56,184 nt of DNA. It comes from JAAFHS01 sp043751715 (GTDB lineage Bacteria > Pseudomonadota > Alphaproteobacteria > Rhodobacterales > Rhodobacteraceae). The notes below the pieces were generated by a model, which did no database searches, was not told where the DNA came from, and was given only the letters and a program-made list of their open reading frames with translations. Positions 27,679 through 36,718 of the stretch are shown here, one piece after another (position 1 is the stretch's first letter; each line of letters opens with the position of its first letter). The stretch is taken from contig JAYUZO010000080.1 of assembly GCA_043751715.1 (NCBI GenBank), positions 1 to 56,184 on the forward strand, read 5' to 3'. Both the position numbers and the translations under genes were made by a program.

Positions 27679-28143
27679 ATGGACCGTATCAACAAGGCGG
27701 ATTGCGCCGCTGGCATTCTTTTCATTCTGTTCGGTCTGGGGTTTGGCATCACCGGCCTTGGTCTGGAGATGGGTACGACACTGCGCATGGGGCCGGGCTA
27801 TTTTCCCATGGTGCTGGCTGTTCTGCTGTGCGGCCTTGGGGCGGCCATCGTTTTCACTGCGTTCGGGTCGGTGGGTGAGGCGGTGGGGCATTATGCCTGG
27901 CGCGGGATGGTGTGCGTTCTGGCGGCACCGGTGTTTTTCGGGCTGACGGTGCGGGGACTGGGCTTTGTGCCATCGATCTTTTTCACCACGCTGATTGCGG
28001 CGATGGCCGGGCTGAAAATGAAGCCGCTGTATGCGGTGGGTCTGGCCCTTGGGGTGACGGTGTTTACGACATTGGTATTCAGCGTGGCACTTGGCCTGCC
28101 GTTCCGGCGGTTCGGGCCATGGCTGCCGGGCATGGGGGGCTGA
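27679..28143 (+). CDS. tctB: Tripartite tricarboxylate transporter small permease
   Basis: A 154-residue protein with four hydrophobic helices (ADCAAGILFILFGLGFGITG, YFPMVLAVLLCGLGAAIVF and two more in the C-terminal half), the usual TctB layout including GPGYFP after helix 1. TctB pairs with the large TctA subunit in the membrane. The ATG at 27679 is chosen for the N-terminus DRINKADCAAG typical of the family. TGA is followed 4 bases later by tctA. Confidence 0.88.
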   Translation: MDRINKADCAAGILFILFGLGFGITGLGLEMGTTLRMGPGYFPMVLAVLLCGLGAAIVFTAFGSVGEAVGHYAWRGMVCVLAAPVFFGLTVRGLGFVPSIFFTTLIAAMAGLKMKPLYAVGLALGVTVFTTLVFSVALGLPFRRFGPWLPGMGG

Positions 28144-28147
28144 CGCG

Positions 28148-29470
28148 ATGGACCTGCTTTCAAACCTGTCGCTGGGCTTTGCCACGGCGGCCAGCCCGGA
28201 AAACCTGTTGTTCTGCCTGATTGGCGTGGTACTTGGCACGCTGAGCGGGGTGTTGCCGGGCATCGGGGCTACGGCGACGATTGCGATGCTGTTGCCAATC
28301 ACGTTTCAATTGAAACCGGTGTCATCGCTGATCATGCTGGCGGGCATTTATTATGGCGCGCAATATGGTGGATCAACTACGGCGATCCTGATCAACATGC
28401 CGGGCGAAAGCTCATCTGCGGTGACGGCGATTGACGGCTATCAGATGGCGCGGCAAGGCAAGGCGGGCACGGCATTGGCGGTGGCGATGGTGGTGCTGGG
28501 GCTGCTTTTGGGCGTGGTGAGCACAGATATCTATATCGGCACACCGCGGTTTACCTTTGGCATCACGGCCTATGCGGATGGGCTGAACTTTGTGGCATTG
28601 GCGGTGGGGGTGTTCGGCATTGCGGAAATTCTGCGCAATCTGGAGGGGGAACAGGACCGGTTGGTGCTGACCACGAAACTGGGGGCGCTGTGGCCATCAA
28701 AGGCGGATTTGCGCGCGATGGTGGCACCCATGGTGCGGGGCACGGCGTTGGGATCGGCGCTTGGCATTCTGCCGGGGGGGCGTGCGGTGCTGGCGGCCTT
28801 TGCAAGCTATACGGTGGAAAAGCGGATGTCGGCCACGCCAGAGCAGTTTGGCAAGGGCGCGATTGCGGGGGTGGCGGGGCCGGAAAGTGCCAACAACGCG
28901 GGGGCGCAGACCAGTTTCATTCCACTATTGACGCTGGCTATTCCGGCCAATCCGGTCATGGCGCTGATGGTGGGGGCGATGATCATTCAGGGTATCGTGC
29001 CGGGGCCAAATGTGGCGACCCATCAGCCCGCGCTGTTCTGGGGGATCATTGCCAGCATGTGGATTGGCAACCTGATGCTGATCGTGTTGAACCTGCCGCT
29101 GATCGGGGTCTGGGTCAAGCTGTTGCAGGTGCCCTATCATGTGCTGTTCCCGGTGATCATGGCGTTTTGTTCGATTGGCGTTTATTCGTTAAATTCCAAT
29201 GTTTACGACCTGAACGCGGTCGCGGGGTTCGGCCTTTTGGGCTATGTGCTGCTTTAGCTGCGCTGCGAACCGGCACCGTTGCTGCTGGGGTTCGTGCTGG
29301 GGCCGCTGCTGGAGGAAAACCTGCGCCGGGCGATGATACTGGGGCGGGGTGACCCGTCGGTGTTCGTGACGCAGCCGATCAGTGCAGGGCTGCTGATCCT
29401 GACGCTCGTGGTTGTGCTGTTGCCATCGGTCAAGAAAAAGCGGGCCGAGGTGTTTACGCAAAGCGATTAG
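28148..29470 (+). pseudogene. tctA: TctA large permease with internal deletion and in-frame TAG
   Basis: The frame starts like TctA (LGTLSGVLPGIGATATIAML; AGIYYGAQYGGSTTAILINM) and keeps PESANNAGAQTSFIPLLTL. At codon 370 (29255-29257) a TAG interrupts helix-loop text that reads YVLL-stop-LRCEPAPLLLGFVLG; family members normally have Lys or Arg there, and AAG to TAG is one change. Translation would then lose 70 C-terminal residues. In addition GTALAVA (about residue 113) runs directly into MVVLGLLLG, skipping roughly 55-60 residues with two helices that TctA proteins have; total length is 440 codons against about 500. Both lesions argue for a dead gene. Confidence 0.85.
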
Positions 29471-29490
29471 GGGTGCCGCGCGCGCCCCAC

Positions 29491-30498
29491 CTACTGCGGG
29501 AACGTCTGCATATAGCGCAACACCACCGGCCCGATGGTGACAATCAGCAAGGCCGGCATCATGAACATCGCCATCACCGCCGACATCATCACCGGCAGTT
29601 TGTTGGCCTTTTCCTGTGCCCGCAATTCACGCCGCTGACGCATGTCCTGCGCATAGGCGAGCAAGGACTGGCTCATGGAGGTGCCAAACCGGATGGATTG
29701 CAGCACCACGTTCACAAAGGCATAAGCCTCATCTATCACCAGCCGCGCAGCCATGGCCTGATAGGCGGCCTCGCGGTCACGCCCGGCCAGAATTTCCTGC
29801 TGGGCCACGGTGAATTCCTGCGCAATTTCAGGGGCCGTGGTGCGCAGTTCGGTGGCAACCCGCGCCAGTGCCGCATCAAACCCGAGGCCGGTTTCGATGG
29901 ACACCTGCATCAGATCAAGCGCGTTGGGAAACGCCAGTTCCACCCGGTGTCTGCGGTCATTGGCGCGCGCTGACAGCCAGAACGCCGGGCCGTAAAACCC
30001 GATCAGGATCAGCACCGCCAGCAGCATCAACAGTTGATTTGCCCCCACCTGCCCCAGACGTGCGCTGACAAATTCCGGCAGCGGCAACGCCTCGCGGTAC
30101 AGGAACATCACAACCAGCAGCGCAGGCAACACCAGACCCGCCGTTACCCGCAGCGCGAAATACCACAGCACGGCATTTGGCCCGGTAAAGCCCGCATGTG
30201 TCAGGTTGCGCCGCACCAGATTGCGTTCCCGGTCATCGGTGGGCAGAAACGCCTTGGCAAAGCTGCGCGGTGCCGCCTCGGGTGCCAGAAACAGCGAAAC
30301 GGCTGGATGTTCGGCCATCTGGCCACCACCACCACCCACCGCCTGCATGCGCGCGCGCACCCGCTGGGCACTGCGATCGCGCGCCACGCGCACCAGGCTG
30401 AGGAACACCAGAAGCGACCCCAGAAAAAGCCCGGTCAGGATCAGGGTGCGCGGGTCCAGTCCCAGACGTGTTGCAAGCGGGGTAAGATATGTCAGCAT
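29491..30498 (-). CDS. tadC: Tad pilus inner-membrane protein TadC (T2SS F family)
   Basis: A 335-residue GspF-like membrane protein. A short N-terminal helix (LILTGLFLGSLLVFLSLV) is followed by two helices in the middle and a T2SSF domain (ELAFPNALDLMQVSIETGLG onward) ending with a hydrophobic helix (MMSAVMAMFMMPALLIVTIG). With TadB it forms the platform that couples the CpaF motor to Flp assembly. It is the last gene of the Tad operon, starting 10 bases after tadB, and converges with the broken tctA. Confidence 0.92.
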   Translation of the reverse strand: MLTYLTPLATRLGLDPRTLILTGLFLGSLLVFLSLVRVARDRSAQRVRARMQAVGGGGGQMAEHPAVSLFLAPEAAPRSFAKAFLPTDDRERNLVRRNLTHAGFTGPNAVLWYFALRVTAGLVLPALLVVMFLYREALPLPEFVSARLGQVGANQLLMLLAVLILIGFYGPAFWLSARANDRRHRVELAFPNALDLMQVSIETGLGFDAALARVATELRTTAPEIAQEFTVAQQEILAGRDREAAYQAMAARLVIDEAYAFVNVVLQSIRFGTSMSQSLLAYAQDMRQRRELRAQEKANKLPVMMSAVMAMFMMPALLIVTIGPVVLRYMQTFPQ

Positions 30499-30507
30499 GG
30501 CGCGCCC

Positions 30508-31470
30508 CTAGATGCGGAAATTGACAAGTCGGAACAGAATGGCACCGTTCAGCACGATCAGCGCCAGCCCGACCATGGCCATGGGCATGAACAGCGGATC
30601 GCCCATCACATCGCCGTAATAGCTGGGCGTGATGATTGAATTCAGCCCCACCATAAGAAACGGGATGCAGGACAGGATCACCGCCGAAATGCGCCCTTCG
30701 GCGGACATCGCCTTGATCTTGCGGCGCATCATGATCCGCCCGCGCATGACGCTGGCCAGCACACCCAGCACGCGGCTGAGGTTGCCACCCGTGCCATGCT
30801 GAATGGCAATGCTGACGGCAAGATAGTGAAAATCCTCATTCGGGTTGCGGTCGGCCAGTTTGCGGAACGCAGCAACCAGTTCATCACCATAGCTGATCTG
30901 ATCGACCATGATGCCGAATTCAGTGCCGATCGGATCTGGCATGGTTTCGGCCACCGTACCGATCGATGCTGACAGCGGGTGCCCCGCGCGCAGGGCCTGC
31001 GACATCAGATCCAGCGCATCGGGCAGTTGCGAAGATATGCGTTTCAGGCGGGCCTCACGCACCGATGTCAGTACCAGCAGCGGCAGCAGTACCCAGATCA
31101 GCAGGGCCATACCAAAGGCTGCTGGCAGGCCTGCCAGCGGCATCAGCACAAAGGTGGTCAGGCACAACAGCACAAATGCGCCCATGCCAACCAGCATGGG
31201 CTTTTGCGGCAGCCCGGCGGAGAGCAGCAGATTGCCAAGCGACAAGCCAAAAAACCGCTGATTGCCGGTGGCAGACGGCAACAGGATATCAATGCGTTCA
31301 GGCAGTTGCACACCACCGGCAATCAGCCGCATGCGGCGCGACCGCGCTTCGGCATCGGTTTCGCGCCGCGATGCCAGTTGGCGCATGCCTTCGATCAGCA
31401 AAAGCGCGCCCATGAACACGCCGATAAAGATCAGCCAGCCCGGATCGACGCGTGCCAGAAACTGGTTCAT
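30508..31470 (-). CDS. tadB: Tad pilus inner-membrane protein TadB (T2SS F family)
   Basis: A 320-residue platform protein with an N-terminal helix (WLIFIGVFMGALLLIEG), central helices (MALLIWVLLPLLVLTSV) and a T2SSF domain (QLPDALDLMSQALRAGHPLS; IAIQHGTGGNLSRVLGVLAS). The ATG at 31470 overlaps the cpaF stop (ATGA). It pairs with TadC in the membrane and contacts the CpaF ATPase. Confidence 0.93.
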   Translation of the reverse strand: MNQFLARVDPGWLIFIGVFMGALLLIEGMRQLASRRETDAEARSRRMRLIAGGVQLPERIDILLPSATGNQRFFGLSLGNLLLSAGLPQKPMLVGMGAFVLLCLTTFVLMPLAGLPAAFGMALLIWVLLPLLVLTSVREARLKRISSQLPDALDLMSQALRAGHPLSASIGTVAETMPDPIGTEFGIMVDQISYGDELVAAFRKLADRNPNEDFHYLAVSIAIQHGTGGNLSRVLGVLASVMRGRIMMRRKIKAMSAEGRISAVILSCIPFLMVGLNSIITPSYYGDVMGDPLFMPMAMVGLALIVLNGAILFRLVNFRI

Positions 31471-32867
31471 GCCGGTGCCCCCCCCGTGGTACCAAAGGTT
31501 TCGGTGGTCATCGACACCCCAGCTGCGGCAATGGCATCCATGCACTGCGGCCGGATACCGGTTGCCACGAATTCACCCAGCACCTCGCCGGTGTCGGACC
31601 GGCCGCGTTTGCGGAACACAAAGATATCCTGCATGGTGATCACATCACCCTCCATCCCGGTGATTTCCGAAATGGACATGATCCGGCGGCGGCCATCAGC
31701 CAGACGCGACAGCTGCAACACAATCTGCAACCCCGCCGCGATCTGGCGGCGCACGGCCTGCATCGGCACTTCGCCCCCGATCATCGCCACCATCTGTTCC
31801 AGCCGCGACAGCGCATCACGCGCGGTGTTGGCGTGGATCGTGGTCATTGACCCGTCATGCCCGGTGTTCATGGCCTGCAGCATATCGAACGCCTCGGTGC
31901 CGCGCACTTCACCGATGATGATCCGGTCGGGCCGCATGCGCAGGGCATTGCGCACCAGATCACGCTGGGTGACGGCGGTGGCCCCTTCGGCACTGGGCGG
32001 GCGGGTTTCCAGCCGCACGACATGATCCTGCTGCATCTGCAATTCTGCCGCATCTTCGATGGTGACAATACGCTGGGCGGGGTCAATGGCGGCTGACAAC
32101 GCGTTCAGCATGGTGGTTTTGCCCGCCCCGGTGCCACCCGAGATCAGCACATTCAACCGCGCCTCAACAATGGCATGCAGGAACCGTGCGGATGCAGGTG
32201 TCAGCGTGCCGGTTTCAATCAGCTTTTCCGCCGTCAGCGGATCACGCGAGAATTTGCGGATCGACAGGATTGGCCCGTCAATCGCGCAGGGGCGGATGAT
32301 GGCGTTGACACGGCTGCCATCTTCCAGTCGCGCATCTACCCAGGGCTGGCTTTCATCAACGCGGCGGCCCACGCGGCTGACGATCTTGTCAATGATGCGC
32401 AGCAGATGGCGTTCATCGCGAAACTGCACCGGCACGCGTTCCAGTTTGCCATAGCGTTCGACATAGACGTTGCGGTACGAGTTCACCAGAATATCGGCCA
32501 CGCCCGGATCGGCGAGCAGTGGTTCGAGCGGGCCAAGACCCAGCACCTCGTCAATCAGCTCATCCGTCAGTTTCTCACTGTCATCGGCGCGCATCGGCAG
32601 GTTTTCGGCAGCCAGAAAATCATGCACCATGCCGGAAATTTCGCGGTGCAGTTCGCTGCGGTCAACCTTTTCCAGCACCGTCAGGTTCAGGCGGCCCAGC
32701 AGTTCTTCGTGCAGGCGGGATTTCAGATCAAGATAGGCGCGCAGGCCATCATCAATCTTGCGGTAGGGCACGATGTTGCTGACCGGCGGCGCGGCCTTGG
32801 CTATCGGGTGGGGCGGTGGCAGGTCTGCCTTGCGGTCGGCCCGGCGCAGCACGAAATCCTTGAACAT
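31467..32867 (-). CDS. cpaF: Tad secretion ATPase CpaF/TadA
   Basis: A 466-residue hexameric ATPase that powers Flp pilus assembly. The N-terminal helical region leads to LGPLEPLLADPGVADILVN. The core shows Walker A (ISGGTGAGKTTMLNAL), an Asp box (IVTIEDAAELQ), Walker B region (RMRPDRIIIGEVRG), and the His box (NTGHDGSMTTIHANT). The ATG at 32867 lies 2 bases after the cpaE stop, and the C-terminus overlaps tadB. Confidence 0.96.
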   Translation of the reverse strand: MFKDFVLRRADRKADLPPPHPIAKAAPPVSNIVPYRKIDDGLRAYLDLKSRLHEELLGRLNLTVLEKVDRSELHREISGMVHDFLAAENLPMRADDSEKLTDELIDEVLGLGPLEPLLADPGVADILVNSYRNVYVERYGKLERVPVQFRDERHLLRIIDKIVSRVGRRVDESQPWVDARLEDGSRVNAIIRPCAIDGPILSIRKFSRDPLTAEKLIETGTLTPASARFLHAIVEARLNVLISGGTGAGKTTMLNALSAAIDPAQRIVTIEDAAELQMQQDHVVRLETRPPSAEGATAVTQRDLVRNALRMRPDRIIIGEVRGTEAFDMLQAMNTGHDGSMTTIHANTARDALSRLEQMVAMIGGEVPMQAVRRQIAAGLQIVLQLSRLADGRRRIMSISEITGMEGDVITMQDIFVFRKRGRSDTGEVLGEFVATGIRPQCMDAIAAAGVSMTTETFGTTGGAPA

Positions 32868-32868
32868 C

Positions 32869-33948
32869 TTATCGGTCCCCCTGCGATGCGGCCTTTGCGC
32901 CATTTTTGTTGTGTTGCGTCAGCAATGCCGCGGCCATGGCCTTGACCACCTTTGACCAGCCGCTGCGCGGGGCCAGTTGCACAAGCGGCTCGCCCCGGTC
33001 CTGCGCCTGCCGGGCAAGTTTGGTTTCCTCGGGCAGCCAGTGCAGCAGCGCATGGCCAAGGGCCGATGCTGCATCGCGGTGCGATTGCCCCAGCCGGAAT
33101 GGCCTTTTCTCATGCGCGACCACGATTTCGACGGGCAGGTCGGGGCGGTCTTCGGTCAGAAGGGACATGATCCGGCGGGCGCGCACCACCGATGGCACGG
33201 CCAGATCGGTCACCAGCAGCAGCCGTTCGGCCTGCGCCAGCACCGGTTCCAGCCAGTCAATCAGCGCGGGCGGCAGATCAACGATGATGATGTCATGGCT
33301 TTCGGCCAGGGCCTGCAGAATGGATGACACGCGCCGGATATCAAAGGCCTCAAACGGCATGGCTGTGCTGGGGGCAGACAGCACGCCAAGGCCGGATGCG
33401 TGGCGCACCATGGCATGGCGCACGGCCTGCGCATCAGGTTCAGGCCCCAGTTGGGCCAAGGCGAGCATGCCGCCGCGATCAGCCAGATCCAGCAAGGACC
33501 CGGCATTGCCCAGTTGCACGTCCAGATCCAGCAGCGCCACGCGCCCCCCAACGGTGCTGCGGCGCTGATTGGCCTGTTGCTGCAATTCCAGCGCCAGATT
33601 GACGGCCAGGGTCGTGGCGCCGATGCCGCCCCGCGCCTTGGCCACCACAATGATCCGCGCATCGGCCGAAACATAGGGGGCGATGGAACCACCGGTTGCT
33701 GGCAGCGCCGGGGCGACGATGCGGGCGGCGGGTTCGGCTGCAACGGGTGGCGCGGGATCAGGGGTTGGAACACGGTCCTGCAACAGCAGAACAGGTGGGG
33801 GTACGACCATGGCCTCTGGCACAGCGGGGCGTGCGGTAAAGGCCACCGGCCCCTCGCTGAACTGGGCGGCGGGCGATGTGCCAGCGGGATCTTCCGGTGT
33901 GGCCAGACCGGGGCGGCTTTTTGCGCGGAACATGTAGCTGATCGTCAT
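32869..33948 (-). CDS. cpaE: Pilus localisation ATPase CpaE/TadZ
   Basis: A 359-residue MinD/ParA-like protein. After a Pro/Ala-rich N-terminal region of about 90 residues, the ATPase domain carries the deviant Walker A ARGGIGATTLAVN, a LLDLDVQLGNAG box and IIIVDLPPAL. Many CpaE proteins have a receiver-like domain before the ATPase; here the N-terminal segment is low-complexity and looks too short for one. CpaE/TadZ places the pilus machine at a cell pole. Start at ATG 33948. Confidence 0.88.
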   Translation of the reverse strand: MTISYMFRAKSRPGLATPEDPAGTSPAAQFSEGPVAFTARPAVPEAMVVPPPVLLLQDRVPTPDPAPPVAAEPAARIVAPALPATGGSIAPYVSADARIIVVAKARGGIGATTLAVNLALELQQQANQRRSTVGGRVALLDLDVQLGNAGSLLDLADRGGMLALAQLGPEPDAQAVRHAMVRHASGLGVLSAPSTAMPFEAFDIRRVSSILQALAESHDIIIVDLPPALIDWLEPVLAQAERLLLVTDLAVPSVVRARRIMSLLTEDRPDLPVEIVVAHEKRPFRLGQSHRDAASALGHALLHWLPEETKLARQAQDRGEPLVQLAPRSGWSKVVKAMAAALLTQHNKNGAKAASQGDR

Positions 33949-33984
33949 GTGCCTGTCCTGCCATTATGTAAACGCATGTTCATG

Positions 33985-34629
33985 TTAGCCGTCCGTTCCA
34001 AGTGCAAGGTCTTCGGCCGGCAATGAAACAGACATGCCGGGCATGCGCAGTGCGGTGCCAAGTGTTGAGGCCTGCCCGGTCAGCGCGCTGGCAAAGGCCC
34101 CGAGTTGCGAGACGAATATGAAATTCACCCCGGTGAATTCGACCGTGACCATCGGCACATAGGGGCCACCCAGAAAGCCAAGTTCGGGGTCAAAGGCGTA
34201 ACTGTAGCGCATCTGGTTGATCGTGGTGCCAGGCGGCACCAGCGGGCGGATGGCGGTGAAAATCTCAAGCGCGGTTGCGTTATTGGCATTGCCCAGACAG
34301 GTGATGAGGCCGGGGTTGGCGCAGACCCCTGACCCGGCCCGGCACAAGGCCCCAAAGGCGGGGTTCAGGGTGCCCATCCCGCGTATGTTCATCTGCGGCA
34401 CGTTCGCGCAGGCCGGCGGGCGCACAGCGGCCAGACGCGCGGCCAGTTGCGTAGCCTTGTTGGCACCAACCCAGGCATGGCCGATGCGGCCAAAATCAAT
34501 GATGCCCAGCAGCAGGAACAGAAACAGAGTGATGACCAGCGAAAACTCGACCAGATTGGCCCCGCTTTCATCGGCCCAGAACGTGCGGACCATGCGGCGG
34601 AATGGCAAATGGCGCAGGGCGTTTGTCAT
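33985..34629 (-). CDS. TadE-like pseudopilin / pilus assembly protein
   Basis: A 214-residue protein with a TadE-type N-terminus: FWADESGANLVEFSLVITLF followed by LFLLLGIIDFGRI, the acidic-Gly-x-x-hydrophobic-Glu-Phe pattern of Tad pseudopilins. The rest is periplasmic with four Cys and an ending MPGMSVSLPAEDLALGTDG. The ATG at 34629 overlaps the preceding tadE-like stop. Tad pseudopilins are cut by a prepilin peptidase; none is encoded here. Confidence 0.85.
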   Translation of the reverse strand: MTNALRHLPFRRMVRTFWADESGANLVEFSLVITLFLFLLLGIIDFGRIGHAWVGANKATQLAARLAAVRPPACANVPQMNIRGMGTLNPAFGALCRAGSGVCANPGLITCLGNANNATALEIFTAIRPLVPPGTTINQMRYSYAFDPELGFLGGPYVPMVTVEFTGVNFIFVSQLGAFASALTGQASTLGTALRMPGMSVSLPAEDLALGTDG

Positions 34630-35144
34630 AGCCCGTACACCCGCGCCCGATCTTGCACCGTGGTATTGATGGCGGCGGCGGGTGCAGCACCGATCACCCG
34701 CATCACCTGACTGAAGGGCATGGTGATGGTGATATTGGCCGATACGGTGGCCACCGGCACCGATGCCTGCCGCAAGCCAAGGCTGGTGATGCAGGTCAGT
34801 GTGGGGGTAACGGATGTGACGGTCACGCCTGCCGGAAACAGCGCCGCACCGTTGATTGTGGTTGCGACAATATCTTGCAGCCGGGTGGTATAGCCCGCCA
34901 CCGACCCGCCCGTGGTGCACAGATCAGCCGGGGCGACGCGGGCAAGATAGCGCGTGGCATCGCGTACACCGGCGATGGCGGCCTGATAGGACCAGAACAG
35001 GCGCATGGCCTCAACGCTTAGGAAAGCAAGCATCAGGATCAGGGGCAGGCTGATGGCGAATTCCACCAGAATGGCCCCGTCTTCGCGGCGCAGAAACCGC
35101 TGCAGACAGGTGGGCATGCGCGCGGCGGATGGGGGGGGCTGCAT
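34626..35144 (-). CDS. tadE: TadE family pseudopilin
   Basis: A 172-residue protein with the TadE signature LRREDGAILVEFAISLPLIL at the N-terminus, then a soluble domain with two Cys that could form a disulfide. An in-frame GTG at 35153 overlapping the upstream stop (GTGA) is an alternative start adding 3 residues; ATG 35144 is kept as the simpler choice. It lies inside the Tad operon. Confidence 0.85.
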   Translation of the reverse strand: MQPPPSAARMPTCLQRFLRREDGAILVEFAISLPLILMLAFLSVEAMRLFWSYQAAIAGVRDATRYLARVAPADLCTTGGSVAGYTTRLQDIVATTINGAALFPAGVTVTSVTPTLTCITSLGLRQASVPVATVSANITITMPFSQVMRVIGAAPAAAINTTVQDRARVYGL

Positions 35145-35149
35145 GGCTG

Positions 35150-36655
35150 TCACCGATACAACTGGATGAAATCATTATAGACGCCGGTCACAGCGCCCGA
35201 CCCGACGCCGCCTGCGGTATCTACCACCTCGACCAGAATGTCGGTGTTGTTGGCGGCCGATTGCACCGGTTCGGTCATGAACAGTTTGACATATTCCAGC
35301 GGTGCGATGTTGGTCGTGGTGCCGGAAATCGGAATGCTGGTGCAATCAATCGCGGCGGCAATCACGGTGCGGCGGTCGGGGTCACTGGTAGGACCAGAGG
35401 CATGACATTGCGGCGCGCCGGTTTCATTCCGGGTTGGCAGGGGCACGTTGGTGGGGGCTGTGCGGGTGCGCGCGGCAGCAATTTCGGCCAGATACATCTG
35501 GTAGCGCGTGCTGCTGGCGCTTGTACCCGGCGGATAGATGCCGCCATGATTTGTGGTGACATACCCGGCGCGGTTCCACGATCCGTTGCCAAAGCGGCTG
35601 AGAACGCCGATCCCTGTATCACGCGGCAGTGGCAGGGCGTTTGATGCAGCCGGGTTGTTCGCACGGCAGGCCGCAGCGTTACCATTGCCATTGCCATTGC
35701 CGTTGCCGTTACTGTTCGTCGCTGGAAGGGTGCCCTGAACGGTATTGGGCGCGGGGCGGTAGGCCCGGTTGGTGCGTTCACCGCTCATGCTGCCAAGGTA
35801 GATATCAAACCGCGTGTTGAACGCCTCGGCCAGACCCACGCGCTGTCCGGGCTGCGTATTCACCCCCGCATCGGTGCGGATGCATGCGGTGATCCCCTCT
35901 TCGGCCCCGACCAGGCAGCGGTACAAATTCGCGCCGTTCAGGCCGTTGCACGGGCCTGACGGATCAACCGGCAGGCTGGTCACATCCAGAAAGCCAAAGT
36001 TGCCCGGCCCCCAGGCCGCCCCGCCACCGCCCGACCGCAGCAGGATCTGATCGCCGATATTGTCGCGCGCGCGCCACGCGCCGTTTGGCACGCAGAACAT
36101 CAGCGGGGTCACGTCACAGGCATAAGATGTCATGCCAGCAGTGGCCGCCGCTGTGACATTCGACTGCACATTTGCGGTCGGATTGCCGTTGATGGCGGCG
36201 TTGGCGGCGGCAAAGGGCGTGCGCACGGTATGCTGGGCCACCTGCACCCGCACAAAGCGGGCCTGCCGCCCGTCGGTGGTAGTGGCTGTGGCGGCGGCGC
36301 GGTCATTGGTGGGCAGGGTGGTAAAAAAGGTCAGCACATAGCTGCCAGCCCCGCCAAGCGCGTTGGCCCCGTTGGCATAGGTTTGCCGGTCAGTGACCAG
36401 ACCAGCCGCCGCCTGCGTGGCGCGCGTGATGGAATCGGCGCGCCCGTCAAGTTCACCCGCCGCCGCAAGTGCGACCTGATCGGCATAAGATTGCAGTTCG
36501 CTTTGGGTGCTGGCCACGCGGCCCAGATCGAACGACAGGGCCAGAAACCCAAGGGCCACGGCCAGAAACAGCCCCCACAGCACCAACACAGCGCCGCCCT
36601 GATCCGTGGCAAAGGCAGCAATGGTGCGCGTGGATGGCGGGGCAGCGGGGAACAC
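35150..36655 (-). CDS. tadG: TadG-like pilus assembly protein
   Basis: A 501-residue protein with one N-terminal helix preceded by FATDQGGAVLVLWGLFLAVA, matching the TadG/Flp-assembly N-terminal motif, and a large periplasmic part. It contains a low-complexity SNGNGNGNGNGN stretch encoded by hexamer repeats near 35684-35716. The likely start is GTG 36655, with an AAAGGC site about 9 bases upstream; no ATG is available nearby. The C-terminal end overlaps the next gene region closely (operon). Confidence 0.82.
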   Translation of the reverse strand: MFPAAPPSTRTIAAFATDQGGAVLVLWGLFLAVALGFLALSFDLGRVASTQSELQSYADQVALAAAGELDGRADSITRATQAAAGLVTDRQTYANGANALGGAGSYVLTFFTTLPTNDRAAATATTTDGRQARFVRVQVAQHTVRTPFAAANAAINGNPTANVQSNVTAAATAGMTSYACDVTPLMFCVPNGAWRARDNIGDQILLRSGGGGAAWGPGNFGFLDVTSLPVDPSGPCNGLNGANLYRCLVGAEEGITACIRTDAGVNTQPGQRVGLAEAFNTRFDIYLGSMSGERTNRAYRPAPNTVQGTLPATNSNGNGNGNGNGNAAACRANNPAASNALPLPRDTGIGVLSRFGNGSWNRAGYVTTNHGGIYPPGTSASSTRYQMYLAEIAAARTRTAPTNVPLPTRNETGAPQCHASGPTSDPDRRTVIAAAIDCTSIPISGTTTNIAPLEYVKLFMTEPVQSAANNTDILVEVVDTAGGVGSGAVTGVYNDFIQLYR

Positions 36656-36718
36656 GGGTGAAATGCCTTTTTTCAGGGTGGGGGCGGCGGGCGTGGCAAG
36701 AACAGGGCGGCCCTGCCA

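Noticed and set aside
35150..36655. Long plus-strand frames opposite the Tad genes
   Set aside because: They are typical GC-rich antisense shadows; the minus-strand genes have clear family motifs and operon overlaps.
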